From contig OZ022515.1 of NCBI GenBank assembly GCA_963989385.1, positions 4,000,803 through 4,064,802 on the forward strand: DNA of 64,000 bases, written 5' to 3'. This DNA is from Ctena decussata. Lineage: Eukaryota; Mollusca; Bivalvia; Lucinida; Lucinidae. The translations under genes and the position numbers were made by a program. This document shows, one piece after another, positions 45,421 through 56,518 of this stretch. Below the pieces are notes generated by a model, which was not told where the DNA came from, ran no database searches, and saw only the letters and a program-made list of their open reading frames with translations. Each line of letters begins with the position of its first letter. Position 1 is the first letter of the stretch.

Positions 45421-46473
45421 TTTATTCCTTAAATGTTTGTATTTGTGTCATAATGTTATACTCATCTTAAAATTAGAGGAATACTGAAATTGCGATTATA
45501 CCCACTGACGTTACGTCGCCCAATACCTTGGACGTTCGGCTGCTCAGCTAGATAATCTTTAGTCTCAGAAACTTTTTTCTGGCATCCAGGGGCATTGAAT
45601 CGATCCATAAAAACAACCAAACACAGAATACAGACCCTTGGCCTGCAGTAGGTTTATTTAGCGCTGCGTCAGAATCAGACGGCAACATCACAATTGCAAT
45701 AAAAATTGAGATAACATTTTAATTTACTGCGTTTAAGATAAACTTTGTAAGTATTCATTCTAATCAAAATTGATTTATTTTCATTTTTGCCCTTCTTTAT
45801 GAAAATTGACCCCTGGCCTTCCTAGAACAAGTTTAGCGTTTCTAATCATTCAGTACCAGAAAAGGACAGAATATTTGATCAGTTTGAAAGCACAAAATAT
45901 TGGCGTGAATCTGACGTATCAAAATAATTAGTGTTTCAAGTATATCAAATATATCACAACAGACACAGTAAGTAAGTGAGTGTGTTACTCACTTAAAGCC
46001 CCGTACACATGGACAAATTTGCATAATTATGTGAGTAAGTTTGCTCATATGCTAATTTTGCTGACCGTGCGCAAAAGTATTTTTGCTAAGCGTACACATG
46101 ATCGAAAATCTCCAAAAAAGACCCAGGAGTATTTATGCCAAAAAAGATGAAAATTGTAATTCTACAAAATACCCTGCTGTTACGAAATGGATCTGATCGT
46201 CGACTATGTCGTCGAAATTATTTTAATCCTTTCAATCAGTAGGGCTACAGTTTTTAGGGCAACTGTGGTAATAAAACATTTACGGAAATTGTGGCTACGT
46301 CATGCATGGGTTATTTGTGAATACCTCTCGTAGACAGCGTATTGCATGATTTCAAGGTGAATACCTGCACGCTTAAATTCGAGTCGCATGATTTAAATGT
46401 GAGACGCATAGTATTTATACTCCTATCTTTTATTGAAAAGTTAGACGTGGCTGTTTAATTCTAATACGAAGGA
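45421..46473. other. No gene; short palindrome
   Basis: TAAGTGAGT/ACTCACTTA around 45971-45993 is a perfect 9 bp palindrome with a 5-nt loop, next to AAAGCCCCGTACACATG. A related GTACACATG recurs at ~46087, so a small element may lie here. No ORF is supported. Confidence 0.35.
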
Positions 46474-48238
46474 TGTTATATTGTCGTGTGCCTAGGTTCA
46501 GTGTTGAGACCTGAGGGGTAAGATTTTATTTTATTTATTCAGAATAGTTTGGCTAAGAATGAAACATGTGACTTCTGATTGATATGGTATGATTGCATGT
46601 GTCGACTGATTTTATTGATAATGATCATGTTGCGCATAGTATCTGTATATTGGGAAGTTTTGTAAATTACGGAAATAGTTTATATCACTGATGTTGGTTG
46701 CAATGGTGTGCGTACATTTGACGTCCAGTGACGTCAGTTGCAGTCATGTTATTCATGTGACGTCAGTTGGATTCATGTTATTGCGACGTCAGTACTTTTT
46801 ATATGAGTTTCACGTATACGTGGCCTATAGAAGTAGAATGATTTGTAATGGAACTAATTTACATACTCGCGACGTCAAGTGACGTCATAGCATGCACCGC
46901 ATTAAGGGTTTTTTCCATACGTTATAATGGTAACATTTGGTCATCATGCGTTTGATTTGCCTTCACTAGATGGCGTCATATGGTATAACATCATTGATGT
47001 CATGATGTCAGATCAAACGTTATGATCCCAAATGTGTTAGAAACGCTTATTAAGTTATTATATTCTATGGCAAATGGTAATACGCTTAGTTTAAAGAAAT
47101 GAATTAGTACATAGGCGAGTTAGAATTATGGTAAATTAATTTAATGTAAATAGGTCATTGTTTAGATTCATTCATGTTTTATGTGGGATATGTCATGGTA
47201 ATACCTGTTGACGTCAGTATATTTCTTGACAATGTTTGGCGTCAGATCCTTCGACGCACATGCGTGGTAGGATCTACGTTCCTTCATTGGTGGAAGTGGT
47301 AAGCACAGTTTTGGCTTTACATCGTGATCGCGAGTTGTGTCTAGTGACACGGCTGGCGTGTGCACGTTATGCTCGGCATTCGCCGAGGGCGTTGTACGGT
47401 ATTTCCAAGACAGGCCCTAGTCTTACGTATTGTTATTATGTAGTTATAACGTATTAAGTGTCAGTTCGTTATTTTTAGGCACATCAAGTCCGGCAGTCAG
47501 CTGTTAGGGCTTAGAGTCACGTCTCACCTGGAGATTCTATATACATCTCCAGGTTAATACCAACCCGGGTAGAGGCAGTTACAACGCCGCTTGTGCATGT
47601 TTCCTAGCAGAGGCGGGAAGCACAAAATATAGGCGAAGTCGATGTGATAACTGCGGAGGTAAAAGTGGGACAGTGTTCGTCCACTAAAGTGTGTCTTATT
47701 ATATATAGACTGGTCCCTGGTACGATCCAGGGAGCGTCCAGTATTTAAGCGTTCGCGATATGGTATAAGTTAGTGTTCCTCATAATATATGGACTGGCCC
47801 ATGATAGGATCCTAGGAGCGACCAATTGAAGTCAACCAGCATAGGACCTTTTTTATGAGCTCAAACTAACGTTTTTGTTCGTTGTATTTTCCTTTATTTC
47901 ATGGCGCTGAGCCGAGTACAGTGTTGACGTCAGACGGTATTCTATTTGCGTATCGTACGCAAATCGATTACAGATTTGAAGCAAACACCTTACTTGGGCC
48001 AGCGACATAAACTGATATGTGTTGTATATTATTGTAATTGTAACAGTTGTAAATTGTTTTGTTGTATATAGAATTTACATTATATATAAACTTCAAAAAA
48101 TTCTAACGTTGTTAAAGTTTCCTTGTTAATGTTATACACTGGTCCAAAAACCTTTAACCGGAAGTTGCCCTCCGCCGTCCTGGCGACGCATAAGGCTCTA
48201 CACCCGTGTCAACCGTGTGTAAAACCTTCTGCGTAACA
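46474..48238 (+). repeat. 5' LTR (left edge uncertain)
   Basis: The right edge is firm: GCGTAACA ends at 48238, directly followed by the primer binding site. The left edge is proposed at TGTTATATTG (46474), because TGTTA mirrors the terminal TAACA. Only 47509-48071 is proven as a repeat by its copy at 53427-53979. An alternative start is TGTTCG near 47674, after the purine-rich GGAGGTAAAAGTGGGACAG, with 47509-47672 then being internal sequence. The interior holds a local ~84 bp duplication (AGACTGGTCCCTGGTACGAT near 47708 and GGACTGGCCCATGATAGGAT near 47791). Several TGACGTCA words lie near 46728, 46759 and 46880. Confidence 0.55.
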
Positions 48239-48256
48239 TGGTGTCAGAAGTGGGAT
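48239..48256 (+). promoter_or_regulatory. Primer binding site (tRNA-Leu type)
   Basis: TGGTGTCAGAAGTGGGAT begins immediately after the LTR-terminal CA. It is complementary to a tRNA 3' end of the tRNA-Leu type including CCA. It fixes the 3' edge of the 5' LTR. Confidence 0.85.
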
Positions 48257-49150
48257 TGGTTTCCGGTTAATATCTGCCAGTGTAAGACATTGACAATATG
48301 TATAGAATCTAGGCACAATTTTGTCAGTCATTTTTTTATTGACTTTCTGATTGTTCTTTTCTAAGGTGACGTAAGGCTGTTTGCATTGATGTGAATTTTA
48401 GGAGAGCAATTTTGCCACTAAATTCTTTGTAAATGTAACCTACACTCAATTAAGGTCAACTATCCTTATTCCCTGCGTGATGAAGTGCGATAGCCCATGC
48501 ATTAATTTGTAATAAAATGTAACAGGTTGCATATCTGAGTGGGGAAACTGAGGTATATAGACCTGAATTGCCTTGGCACGGATGATACATATTTAGTTTT
48601 AAGGTCCATTTGAGTGCCTTGGCACTGCTGTTGCATGACAATCTGTTAGTTTTTTAATTTAAACGTTTGTACGTTGTGTCGTAACCGTTACTGAGGTCCA
48701 TTTTATGTCCTGATTTAGTAACGTAGGTCTCCCGTAACGTTATATAATATCGTTACAATGAATAAAACCTAATAGCAGAATCTTAAGTTTGATTTACCGT
48801 TGGTATCTTATAAGGTTTTGTAATGTAGGACGTACAGTTGTCGTGTCAGTGTTAATAACTTGCGTTACATACGTTACGTTTGTATATCCGATACGCTAGA
48901 TCAAGTTGAGCGTAATTGTAATGTGGGATTATTTACGTCATCTAATTGTGTCATTTGATAGTGAAAAGTAGTTTTCGGCAAAGTCAACGTCAGTTTATGA
49001 TGTCATTTCTGGTCTGATATGAACGTAACTTTAATAGCTACGTCTAGATCGCGAGAATACTAATTAATCAACGTTTTAGTTGGATTAGTTCGTTATTATT
49101 ATTGTTAACGTTTTAGTTAACGTGTGTGACTATATGTGAACGTCGGATAA
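48257..49150 (+). other. Retrotransposon 5' leader
   Basis: Non-coding stretch of about 900 bases between the primer binding site and gag, with frequent AACGT/ACGTT words and no ORF. Confidence 0.6.
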
Positions 49151-50640
49151 GTTAACGTGAGCATTTCGTTAAGCGTCATAGATCAGTTAGTTGAGACTGG
49201 AAAGGAGTTAGGTTATGAGGGGCAGGCTTTGCAGGAATTTGTAAAGCAACAGCAAGAGACTGTGAGGGCAGAATGGAACGCGGTAAGGGAACTTGATAAA
49301 GAGAAGATCGCGGCGGAGAAAGAAAAAATTGCGCAGGCCTATAAAGACAGGGAAATTGAGTTAGCTAGAATCGCGGCGGAGAAAGAGAGGATTGTGCAGG
49401 CCGAAAAAGATAGGGAAGTTGAATTGGCTAGGATCGCGACGGAAGAAGCTAAGATTGCAGCGGATAGGGAAATCGAGATGGCACGGATCGAAAGTATAGA
49501 GCGGCAAGCCGAGAAAGATAGGGAAGTTAGGTTGTCTCAAGTCGAAAGCGATAAGGAAGCGAAGTTGTCGAGCGAAGTTGAGTTAGAAAATTTGAAGTAT
49601 AGTTTTGAATTGCAGCAACGAGAGTTAAAGAATCAGATAGAGTTGCAGAAGGTAACGTTTAGAGTTGAATTAGAAAAACAGAAGGCTGAAAAGTTAGCGC
49701 ATGCGCGAGATCCCAAATTACCGTATTTTGATGAAAGTGAGGACAAAATGGATAATTACTTATCAAGGTCAGAGAAATACGCGACGGCGAATAAATGGGA
49801 TAAAAACGTTTGGGCTGCATAAATAAGCGCATTACTTAAAGGTCGCGCGCTTGATTTTTATGAGAGATTGTCTCTAGATGATGCAGCAGATTATGACAAG
49901 TTGAAATATGCGTTGTTAAAGAATTTTGATATGACTGAACGCGGATTTAGGAATCAATTTCGCTATGATAGGCCTGAAAAGTCCGAAACGTTTATTCAGT
50001 TTAGTAGTAGACTTAGGTCGTATCTTAATAAATGGTTGAAAATGGCGAAGGTAGACCAATCTTATGAATCTGTTTGCGATTTTTTCGCTAGAGATCAGTT
50101 TTTAGAATCCTGTAGTAAAGAACTATACGTTCATTCGAAACCGAAAACATTCACGAATCTAGGTGAGATGGCTAGGGAAGCAGATTTATATGCAGAAGCA
50201 CGTGGCGGTGTCTACGCCTATGTTAATAAGGGGCAGCGTGATAGTAAGGGCGTAACTCAGAGTAGATCTGATAATAAGCCGAGTGCAAAACCAGAGATAA
50301 AATGTAGTATTTGTGGTAAGGGACATTTAACATATAAATGTTATAAGAATCCCGATAGGAAGCAAGCTTATAGTGCGGAGGTAGGTGCAAGTGTAAGCGG
50401 ATATAGCGGAAATAAGGGGAGTAGTTATGCACCGAAAGATGAGACACAAAAATCACAGAGTAAGAGCGATACTGTGCAGACGAAGGGTACTAATTCAGAT
50501 CGTGGCCGTGGTCGGGGTTATTCCCGCGGACGTGGTCGGGGTGGCGGACATCAAATAAGCTTTTGTAAAACTACAATGAATGGGTCTCATGAAATTGAAG
50601 GTCTCTATAAGAGTAAGGAAGAAAGTCCATTAATCGATGA
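49151..50640 (+). pseudogene. Gag with coiled coil, zinc knuckle and RG-rich tail
   Basis: The frame opens after a stop at 49148-49150. The likely start is now GTG at 49157 in AACGTGAGC, so the ATG may have been lost. Residues ~40-180 form a long charged coiled coil built on EKIA/REIELARI repeats. The capsid-like region follows (LPYFDESEDKMDNYLSR to the SCAN-like FLESCSKELYVHSKPKTF). A TAA at 49820-49822 interrupts the frame, which then continues unchanged. A zinc knuckle CSICGKGHLTYKC (50302-50342) has C-x2-C-x3-H-x4-C spacing, one residue shorter than the usual x4. An arginine-glycine-rich stretch (GRGRGYSRGRGRGGG) follows at about 50500-50550. Gag and protease share one frame, so a Gag-Pol polyprotein is likely in intact relatives. 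Confidence 0.85.
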
Positions 50641-51000
50641 TAACGTGGATAGGGAAGGTGTCTGTTACTTTTTCAGGTCGCGATTACCAACAGCGCAGGG
50701 TACGGTTAATGGTAAGACAGTTGTAGTTTTAAGGGACACAGGTTGTACTGGGTGTGTTGTTCGTAGAAACTTGGTTTCTAATGATCAGTTACTTGGTTGA
50801 GAATCTGATGTAACTTTGATTGATGAATCTACCCAAAGGTATCCCTTAGCAATGGTTGACATAGATTGTCCATTTTTCACAGGAAAAACTGAGGCATTGT
50901 GCATGGAAGATACATTGTATGACCTGGTTATTGGAAATATTGACGGGTCAAAACTTCCCGATATGTCCCATTTTGCAATGGCGGCAGTGACTAGTTCACA
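50641..51000 (+). pseudogene. Retropepsin-like protease
   Basis: The active-site motif VVVLRDTGCTGCVV has DTG at 50735-50743, and downstream DTLYDLVIGNIDG fits the flap-distal LIG-type strand. A TGA at 50798-50800 interrupts the frame, which then resumes unchanged. The segment lies between the Gag RG-rich tail and the integrase zinc domain, with no RT between them. Confidence 0.75.
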
Positions 51001-51009
51001 CGCTAAGCA

Positions 51010-52340
51010 AGGTGAAGAGGTCTATAGGAAACTTAAAGTTCCTGATCAAATTATTGCTAGTGATAAAGAGGCGTTGAGGCAGGCCCAAGTCGTTGACCCG
51101 AAATTGAATGGCATGAAAATGAATATTAGTCGTGGATTGAACCGAGGTGAAACTAAGTTTATCCGAAAGAAAGATTTCTTGTATAGGCAGTTTACTAAGG
51201 GAAATAAGGTCACTTTGCAACTTATTATCCCTGAAGGTTTTCGTGAAAAGGTGTTAAGATTGGCGCACGAAACCTTGATGTCAGGACATTTGGGCATAAA
51301 GAAAACTATGGATAGAGTGTTAACTGAGTTCTTTTGGCCTGGAGTTTGTGGTGATGTGGCAAGGTTTTGTAAATCTTGTGACATATGTCAAAGGACTATT
51401 CAAAAAGGTCGTGTCACTAAGGTACCGTAAGGAAAGTTGCCACAGATTGACACACCATTTAAACGAGTCGCTGTTGATATAGTCGGACCGATAGAACCTC
51501 GTTCTGACAGGAAATCCCGCTATATTTTAACAATGATAGAGTATGCGACGAGGTATCCCGAGGCGGCAGCGTTACCCGGCATTGAGACGGAACGCGTAGC
51601 CGAAGCGTCAGTTGAGATGTTTAGTAGAGTTGGCATACCTGATGAAATGTTAACAGATTGCGGAAGTCAGTTTACTGCTGAAGTTATGAAAGAAGTAAGC
51701 AGGCTGTTATCACTCCAGCAGTTAACCACGACGCCGTATCATCCTATCTGTAACGGTCTTGTAGAGCGTTTTCACGCGACGTTGAAGCAAATGCTACGTA
51801 GGATGTGCGCAGAATGTCCAAAAGACTGGGTTAATATCTACCAGCATCTACTGTTTGCAATATGGGAGGTTCCGCAGGAGTCATTAGGGTTTTCTCCGTT
51901 CGAATTGTTATACGGACGTAACGTTAAGGGTCCTTTGGCAATATTACGTGAATTATGGTCTGAAGAGGTACAGGATGAGCAGGTTCTGTCTACGTACCAA
52001 TACGTAATTGAGTTGAGAGAACGATAGAGCAGACGTGTAAGTTAGCACATGATAATTTACGGAAAGTACAAGTAAAGCAAAAGGCTTATTATGACAAACG
52101 AGCTAGGTCGCGTGAATTTAACGTGGGAGATAAAGTACTGTTATTACTGCCAACTAACAGTAATAAACTGTTATTGCAATGGAGGGGTCCGTATGAAGAA
52201 GTCGAGGTGGTAAATAGAATGGACTACAAAATCGACGTCAATGGTGTCGTGAGTACATATCATGCTAACATGCTGAAACAGTATGTCGAACGTCGTAGTA
52301 TGCCGTCACATTCTTTATTGTCGACTGAGACTACATAGTC
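51010..52340 (+). pseudogene. Integrase (HHCC, DDE core, GPY/F domain)
   Basis: The N-terminal zinc domain runs HETLMSGH to CKSCDIC (51268-51399). The catalytic core has the first D in VAVDIVGP, the second in LTDCGSQF and the E in GLVERFHATL. All three acidic residues are present. Gypsy-type PYHP and FELLYGR motifs also occur. The C-terminal domain holds LLLQWRGPYEEVEVV and NRMDYKIDV, the GPY/F module typical of gypsy integrases. Breaks are a TAA at 51428-51430, a one-base frameshift near 52020 and a TAG at 52336-52338. It lies directly downstream of protease and upstream of RT. Confidence 0.88.
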
Positions 52341-53430
52341 GGTTGATGACGATGGTAGTGATGAATTTTCTCTTGATGATTGTGCTTTTCCGACAGCTAA
52401 AGAACCGGAAACTTATAATGACATCAGTATTTCAAATGCGTTAACGTCAGAACAACGTACGGAGGTTGAAGCGTTGATTAAACAGTACCCGGATGTACTA
52501 TCAAGTTTACCCGGTCCAACTGATCAAATACAGCACGATATCAAGCTTCTCACGTCAGAACCCATACGGACGAAAGGTTATTCTATCCCGTATAAGACGC
52601 GTAACGTCATGGAGACGGAGATACAGGATATGTTAGATTTAGGGGTAATCGAGCAGTCGATTTCACCGTATTCATCTCCTGTTGTCCTAGTTCCGAAGAA
52701 AGACGGATCAGTTAGATTCTGTATCGACTTCCGGAAGCTTAACAAAGTGACGGAATTCGATGCAGAACCTATGCCAAATATGGAGGAGGTTATCAATAAA
52801 ATGTCTGGACATAGATTCTTTACAAAGATGGACCTGAGTAGGGTTATTGGCAAGTCAGTTTTACTGAAAGGTCTAAACCTTTGACAGCATTTGAAACGCC
52901 TAAGGGTTTATTCCAGTTTAAAACTATGCCCTTCGGTTTGGTCAATTCGGGAGCCTCTTTTTGTAGGTTAATGAGAATCATATTGTCCAATCTCCCAAAT
53001 GTTGATAGTCTTGTTGATGACATGTGGATATTTACTGAAACATAGAAGGAACATGTGACGTCATTACGTCAAGTGTTAGATCGGCTCAGGTCGGCCAAAT
53101 TGACGGCAAAAACATCTAAATCCATGATCCGATATGGCAGTATCGAGTGCCTTGGTCACAATGTCGTCGGACAGACGGTGCGACCGCAAGAGGACAAGAT
53201 AAGGCTATCAGAGATGCACCTCGTCATTGTACGAAAAGGCAGATTAAATCTTTTCTGGGATTATCTGGGTTTTACCGTCGTTTTATCTCAAATTTCTCAT
53301 CCATAGCTTCTCCTCTGACTGATTTAACTAAACGAGATAGACCAAATTCTATCAAAGATTGGCAAGATCAGCATGAAATGGCATTTCAAACCCTGAAGAG
53401 TAGGCTCACGTCTAGTCCTATTCTTCGCTT
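52341..53430 (+). pseudogene. Ty3/gypsy reverse transcriptase lacking RNase H
   Basis: Finger and palm motifs are clear: SSPVVLVPKKDGSVRFCIDF, then MDLS (motif A), FKTMPFGLVNSGASF (motif B), LVDDM (motif C with L in place of the usual Y) and IECLGHNV. The connection region includes TKRQIKSFLGLSGFYRRFI and ends SSPILRL. Breaks are a frameshift just after motif A (~52845), a TAG at 53043-53045 and a frameshift near 53204. Sequence after ILRL is LTR sequence, so RNase H is absent. The junction lies within GCTTAGAG, which is shared by both partners. Confidence 0.87.
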
Positions 53431-53979
53431 AGAGCCACGTCTCACCTGGAGATTCTATATACATCTCCAGGTTAATACCAACCCGGGTAGAGGCAGTTAC
53501 AACGCCGCTTGTGCATGTTTCCTAGCAGAAGCGGGAAGCACAAAATATAGGCGAAGTCGATGTGATTACTGCGGAGGTGAAAGTGGGACAGTATTCGTCC
53601 ACTAAAGTGTGTCTTATTATATATAGACTGGTCCCTGGTACGATCCAGGGAGCGTCCAGTATATAAGCATGCGCGATATGATATAAGTTGGTGTTCCTCA
53701 TAATATATGGACTGGCCCATGATAGGATCCAGGGAGCGACCAACTGAAGGCCTTGTTTTTTTATGAGCTCAAACTAACGTTTTTGTTCTTTGTATTTTCC
53801 TTTAGTTCATGGCGTTGAGCCGAGTACGGTGTTGACGTCAGACGGTATTCTATTTGCGTATCGTACGCAAATCGATTACAGATTTGAAGCAAACACCTTA
53901 CTTGGGCCAGCGACATGAACTGATATGTGTTGTATATTATTGTAATTGTGACAGTTGTAAATTGTATTGTTGTATATAG
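53427..53979 (+). repeat. 3' LTR fragment
   Basis: Matches 47509-48071 with a few substitutions and an ~18 base deletion near 53745. The match stops at GTTGTATATAG, about 165 bases short of the LTR end defined by the primer site. Neither terminal TG nor CA survives. Confidence 0.85.
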
Positions 53980-54187
53980 GCAGTCTCAGTGGAGAGTGCG
54001 CAGGTATCTTGTTAGTGAACTATTCTGGAAATCGAAGAGGAAAATGCATCAGTACTGGTGCTCGTATCCTATCCGTTTCGTACCACAGGAGGTTCGCTGT
54101 TCAGTCACGAACTAGTCCTCGGTCAAACTGAATGGTACCCTGGTCATTCATACCACACCCTGTACGTTTGATATGACTGTGATTTCA
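53980..54187. other. No recognisable feature
   Basis: Unassigned sequence that truncates the 3' LTR. It may belong to the repeat at 54188. Confidence 0.35.
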
Positions 54188-54300
54188 GATTTGAGCCGCG
54201 ACACGACAAAACCAACAAAGGGGCAAGTGCCCCCAGCGGAGACTCAGATCAGCCTGGGCATTCGCCCGGTCTGATCAGATTCGCTGTCCGCATGAAGCTT
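54188..54300 (+). repeat. Dispersed repeat ending in a 13 bp hairpin
   Basis: The first ~70 bases match 23655-23722. It then has GATCAGCCTGGGC and GCCCGGTCTGATC, which form a 13 bp imperfect stem around ATTC. The end resembles the hairpin terminus of a non-autonomous mobile element. Confidence 0.65.
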
Positions 54301-54327
54301 GCGTACACGGCCTGCTTACTCCTTTAC

Positions 54328-54560
54328 CTTTAGGAGAAGCTCAGTGGTTAGTGCACTTGACTCTGAAGCCAGAGTTCATGGGTTCGAATCCCGCCCGAGG
54401 CGAAATCTTCCTATGTCCGAACGCATTTTTCTAGCATCATTTGCAGGGATGATGCTAACAAGTGTGCCGTCCTTCAGATCGGGACGTTAACTGGAGGCCC
54501 CCTGAGCAGGGAGAGTCATCCTCTGTGCAGGTTAAAGATCCCTACTATATCTTCAATCCT
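54328..54560 (+). mobile_element. tRNA-derived SINE, family C
   Basis: The head AGAAGCTCAGTGGTTAGTGC (A box) and ATGGGTTCGAATCCCGCCC (B box) is followed by a body. The body contains CCGTCCTTCAGATCGGGACG and GTGCAGGTTAAAGATCCC, a conserved SINE 3' domain style. The B box is intact. ORFs across it are not genes. Confidence 0.8.
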
Positions 54561-55008
54561 CAGCCGTTACAGGCAGTACTGAACTCTTCTGTATATACAT
54601 GTAGGCTCTTTGTATGATTTTGCACACTGGTAATTTTTCTCTATGTATTGTCTTGTAAGTGGGTGAAATTTAATCGAAATTTGGGATGGAAAATTTGATA
54701 AAATCAGTAGGTTCTTGTATCTGTTGTAATTGTCGAACTGAATATGCCAGTCTTCTCTATAAAGGTACACCCATTTAGGATCACTGTATCTCTCTATTCC
54801 GGGAAGTCTTTTTTCTCTTCATATGAAAGTAGGTCACACAGGTCAAAGTTACATGGCTATACCTAGGCTTTCATCCTGCAAACACCGGAGTGTACAAAAG
54901 TACACCGTCTGTGTCCCCTTCGGGGGCTAAGGCGTAAATGGAAGAAAGAAAGAAGCTACCATTTAGGCACACGGTGAAGACTCCAATAAGACCTGAAGAC
55001 TGGGCAGA
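54561..55008. other. Possible SINE tail or unassigned repeat
   Basis: Contains CCGGAGTGTACAAAAGTACA with local inverted symmetry and a GGAAGAAAGAAAGAAG purine tract near 54940. The C-terminal boundary of SINE family C is unclear. Confidence 0.35.
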
Positions 55009-55812
55009 TGCTGATTTACAGTGCTGTCGGCCTATTTGGCGCACTTAAACAAAGAATCGTTAACTGTGTAAATAAGAACGGTAAAAAATAAACAACAGAT
55101 ATTGTGTTTATAAAGTACAATAATCACCCTTTATTTCATCTCAAATCCACCATCTGGTATTGATCACAATATGAAAAGAAACTCAAAACTCATGTACCAT
55201 TGTGCACGAGGGACCCCGTTTTTGTCGGCCAATTCGACGCAGCTTCTGAAAATGTCTTATTCCTGACATAAATAATGGGCTAATTTGTGAAACAGGCTAT
55301 ACTCATGACATCTCTCCGTTGGCTGCAGAAGGAGCTTGTGGAAAGTTTCAACAACTATTTGCTTTAGCAGTGTTAAATCTTGATCCTTTGGACATTAGCT
55401 GAGTGAGTTATTTTATAATTCACTTCTTTACTATGTGCATTTATGCAAGGCATGCAAAGAGTGATAACTATTATTTATAAATTACAAGTGCTGCTGAAGT
55501 GAGTTGACCTACATTCGTGATGTGTGCTCAGAGCCACTGTGTTTGTAAACAAAGATTGCGAAATACCGTGTGTATTCAACAAAAGCCGAGCTTCAAGTAA
55601 CATTTGCAAATATCTGCATAAAACCAAGTGCAACTAACCCCTCTGGACAGAGATGATCTTCTTTACCGCATATAAAGATCTCCGCTTGAAGGACTGCTTG
55701 GATAACAGCCGACCAAAAATTATCAACACATGTTTAACGGTAAATTACGTTACATAACTTGCGCCGATTAAGCCTATGCGCTGAATAGGCCGATACGACA
55801 GTAAGTCTGCGC
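55009..55812. mobile_element. TIR element, copy 2
   Basis: Counterpart of 28692-29490. The left end has TCGGCCTATTTGGCGCA, and the right end has GCGCTGAATAGGCCGATACG then ACAGTAAGTC. Confidence 0.65.
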
Positions 55813-55823
55813 TGCGCGCACAA

Positions 55824-55960
55824 CAGGGATAAAGACTAATGATTATGTCAAAATTCAGAATTAAACATTAGGGGTATGGGCATTTTCTTCCAAATTTCAG
55901 GGGCCCAGCCCAAAGTTTAGGGGCTTTGGGCTACTGGACCCCTGTTAGTCTTTATCCCTG
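55824..55960. mobile_element. 137 bp MITE, copy 2
   Basis: Same 16 bp ends (CAGGGATAAAGACTAA) and CACAA flanks as at 29501-29637. It arose by duplication of the host segment and not by a separate insertion. Confidence 0.85.
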
Positions 55961-56029
55961 CACAACCACTTTGTTGGTTTTCTCTACATGTTCCTGGTAA
56001 GGCCAGTTTCTTAAAATTTGTTTCTTTTA

Positions 56030-56518
56030 CAGTGTTAGAAAAAAGGCCCAGACAGGAACTTGCCCGGGGGGCAACCTGAAATGATTTTCAACTTGTCCGC
56101 CAAGATTTCAACATGCCCCCCCTGTACTTCATTGCAATTAAACCGTTTACATGTCATTTTCTTCCGAAGTCACGTAAGTAAACATAGTCCAAAAATGCTC
56201 TCCCTTTCTAAGACACCAAGCATGTCAATTCATGAACTTCAGAAATAACTGACCAACAGTTTTGATCACAGCTGCCTAATCATTTTCACAGCGCTACTTT
56301 GACAGGGATTCTATTTATTTTTCTCCTTCAAATCACTATATTGGTGGGTTTCAAACTTCTCATGCAAAACTTCAAAAAAGACACGAAACAAAGTTATTTT
56401 CCAGAATTTACAAGAATTATAGGTCGTGTCCAGGGGGCAACCTTCCAAGACTATCAGCTTGCCCCCAGCAAATTTAACCGGTGTCGGGCAAGTGGGCAAT
56501 TGCTTATTTCTAACACTG
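56030..56518. mobile_element. 489 bp MITE inserted in copy 2 only
   Basis: Starts CAGTGTTAGAAA and ends TTTCTAACACTG. TTTTA flanks both sides (56025-56029 and 56519-56523). Copy 1 of the host repeat has a single TTTTA at the equivalent point (~29702-29706), so this is a filled site compared with an empty one. Subterminal stretches around CTTGCCCGGGGGGCAACCT and AGGGGGCAACCTTCC are also related in inverted fashion. The 5 bp duplication and CAG end suggest a hAT-related family, but I could not confirm the superfamily. Confidence 0.88.

Larger units (their letters stand above)
46474..53979 (+). mobile_element. Gmr1-like Ty3/gypsy LTR retrotransposon, decayed
   Basis: The order is LTR, tRNA-Leu-type primer binding site, Gag, protease, integrase and then reverse transcriptase, ending in a partial LTR. 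The integrase has a GPY/F-type C-terminus and the RT has the gypsy-type PFGL motif, yet integrase precedes RT. In the Ty3/gypsy group this order is the mark of Gmr1-like elements. At least five nonsense codons or lost starts and three frameshifts break the frame. RNase H is missing and the 3' LTR is incomplete. The left boundary is uncertain (see the LTR entry). Confidence 0.82.

Noticed and set aside
49157..49822. Host coiled-coil protein gene
   Set aside because: The frame continues past one stop into a capsid, zinc knuckle and protease between LTR sequences, so it is Gag.
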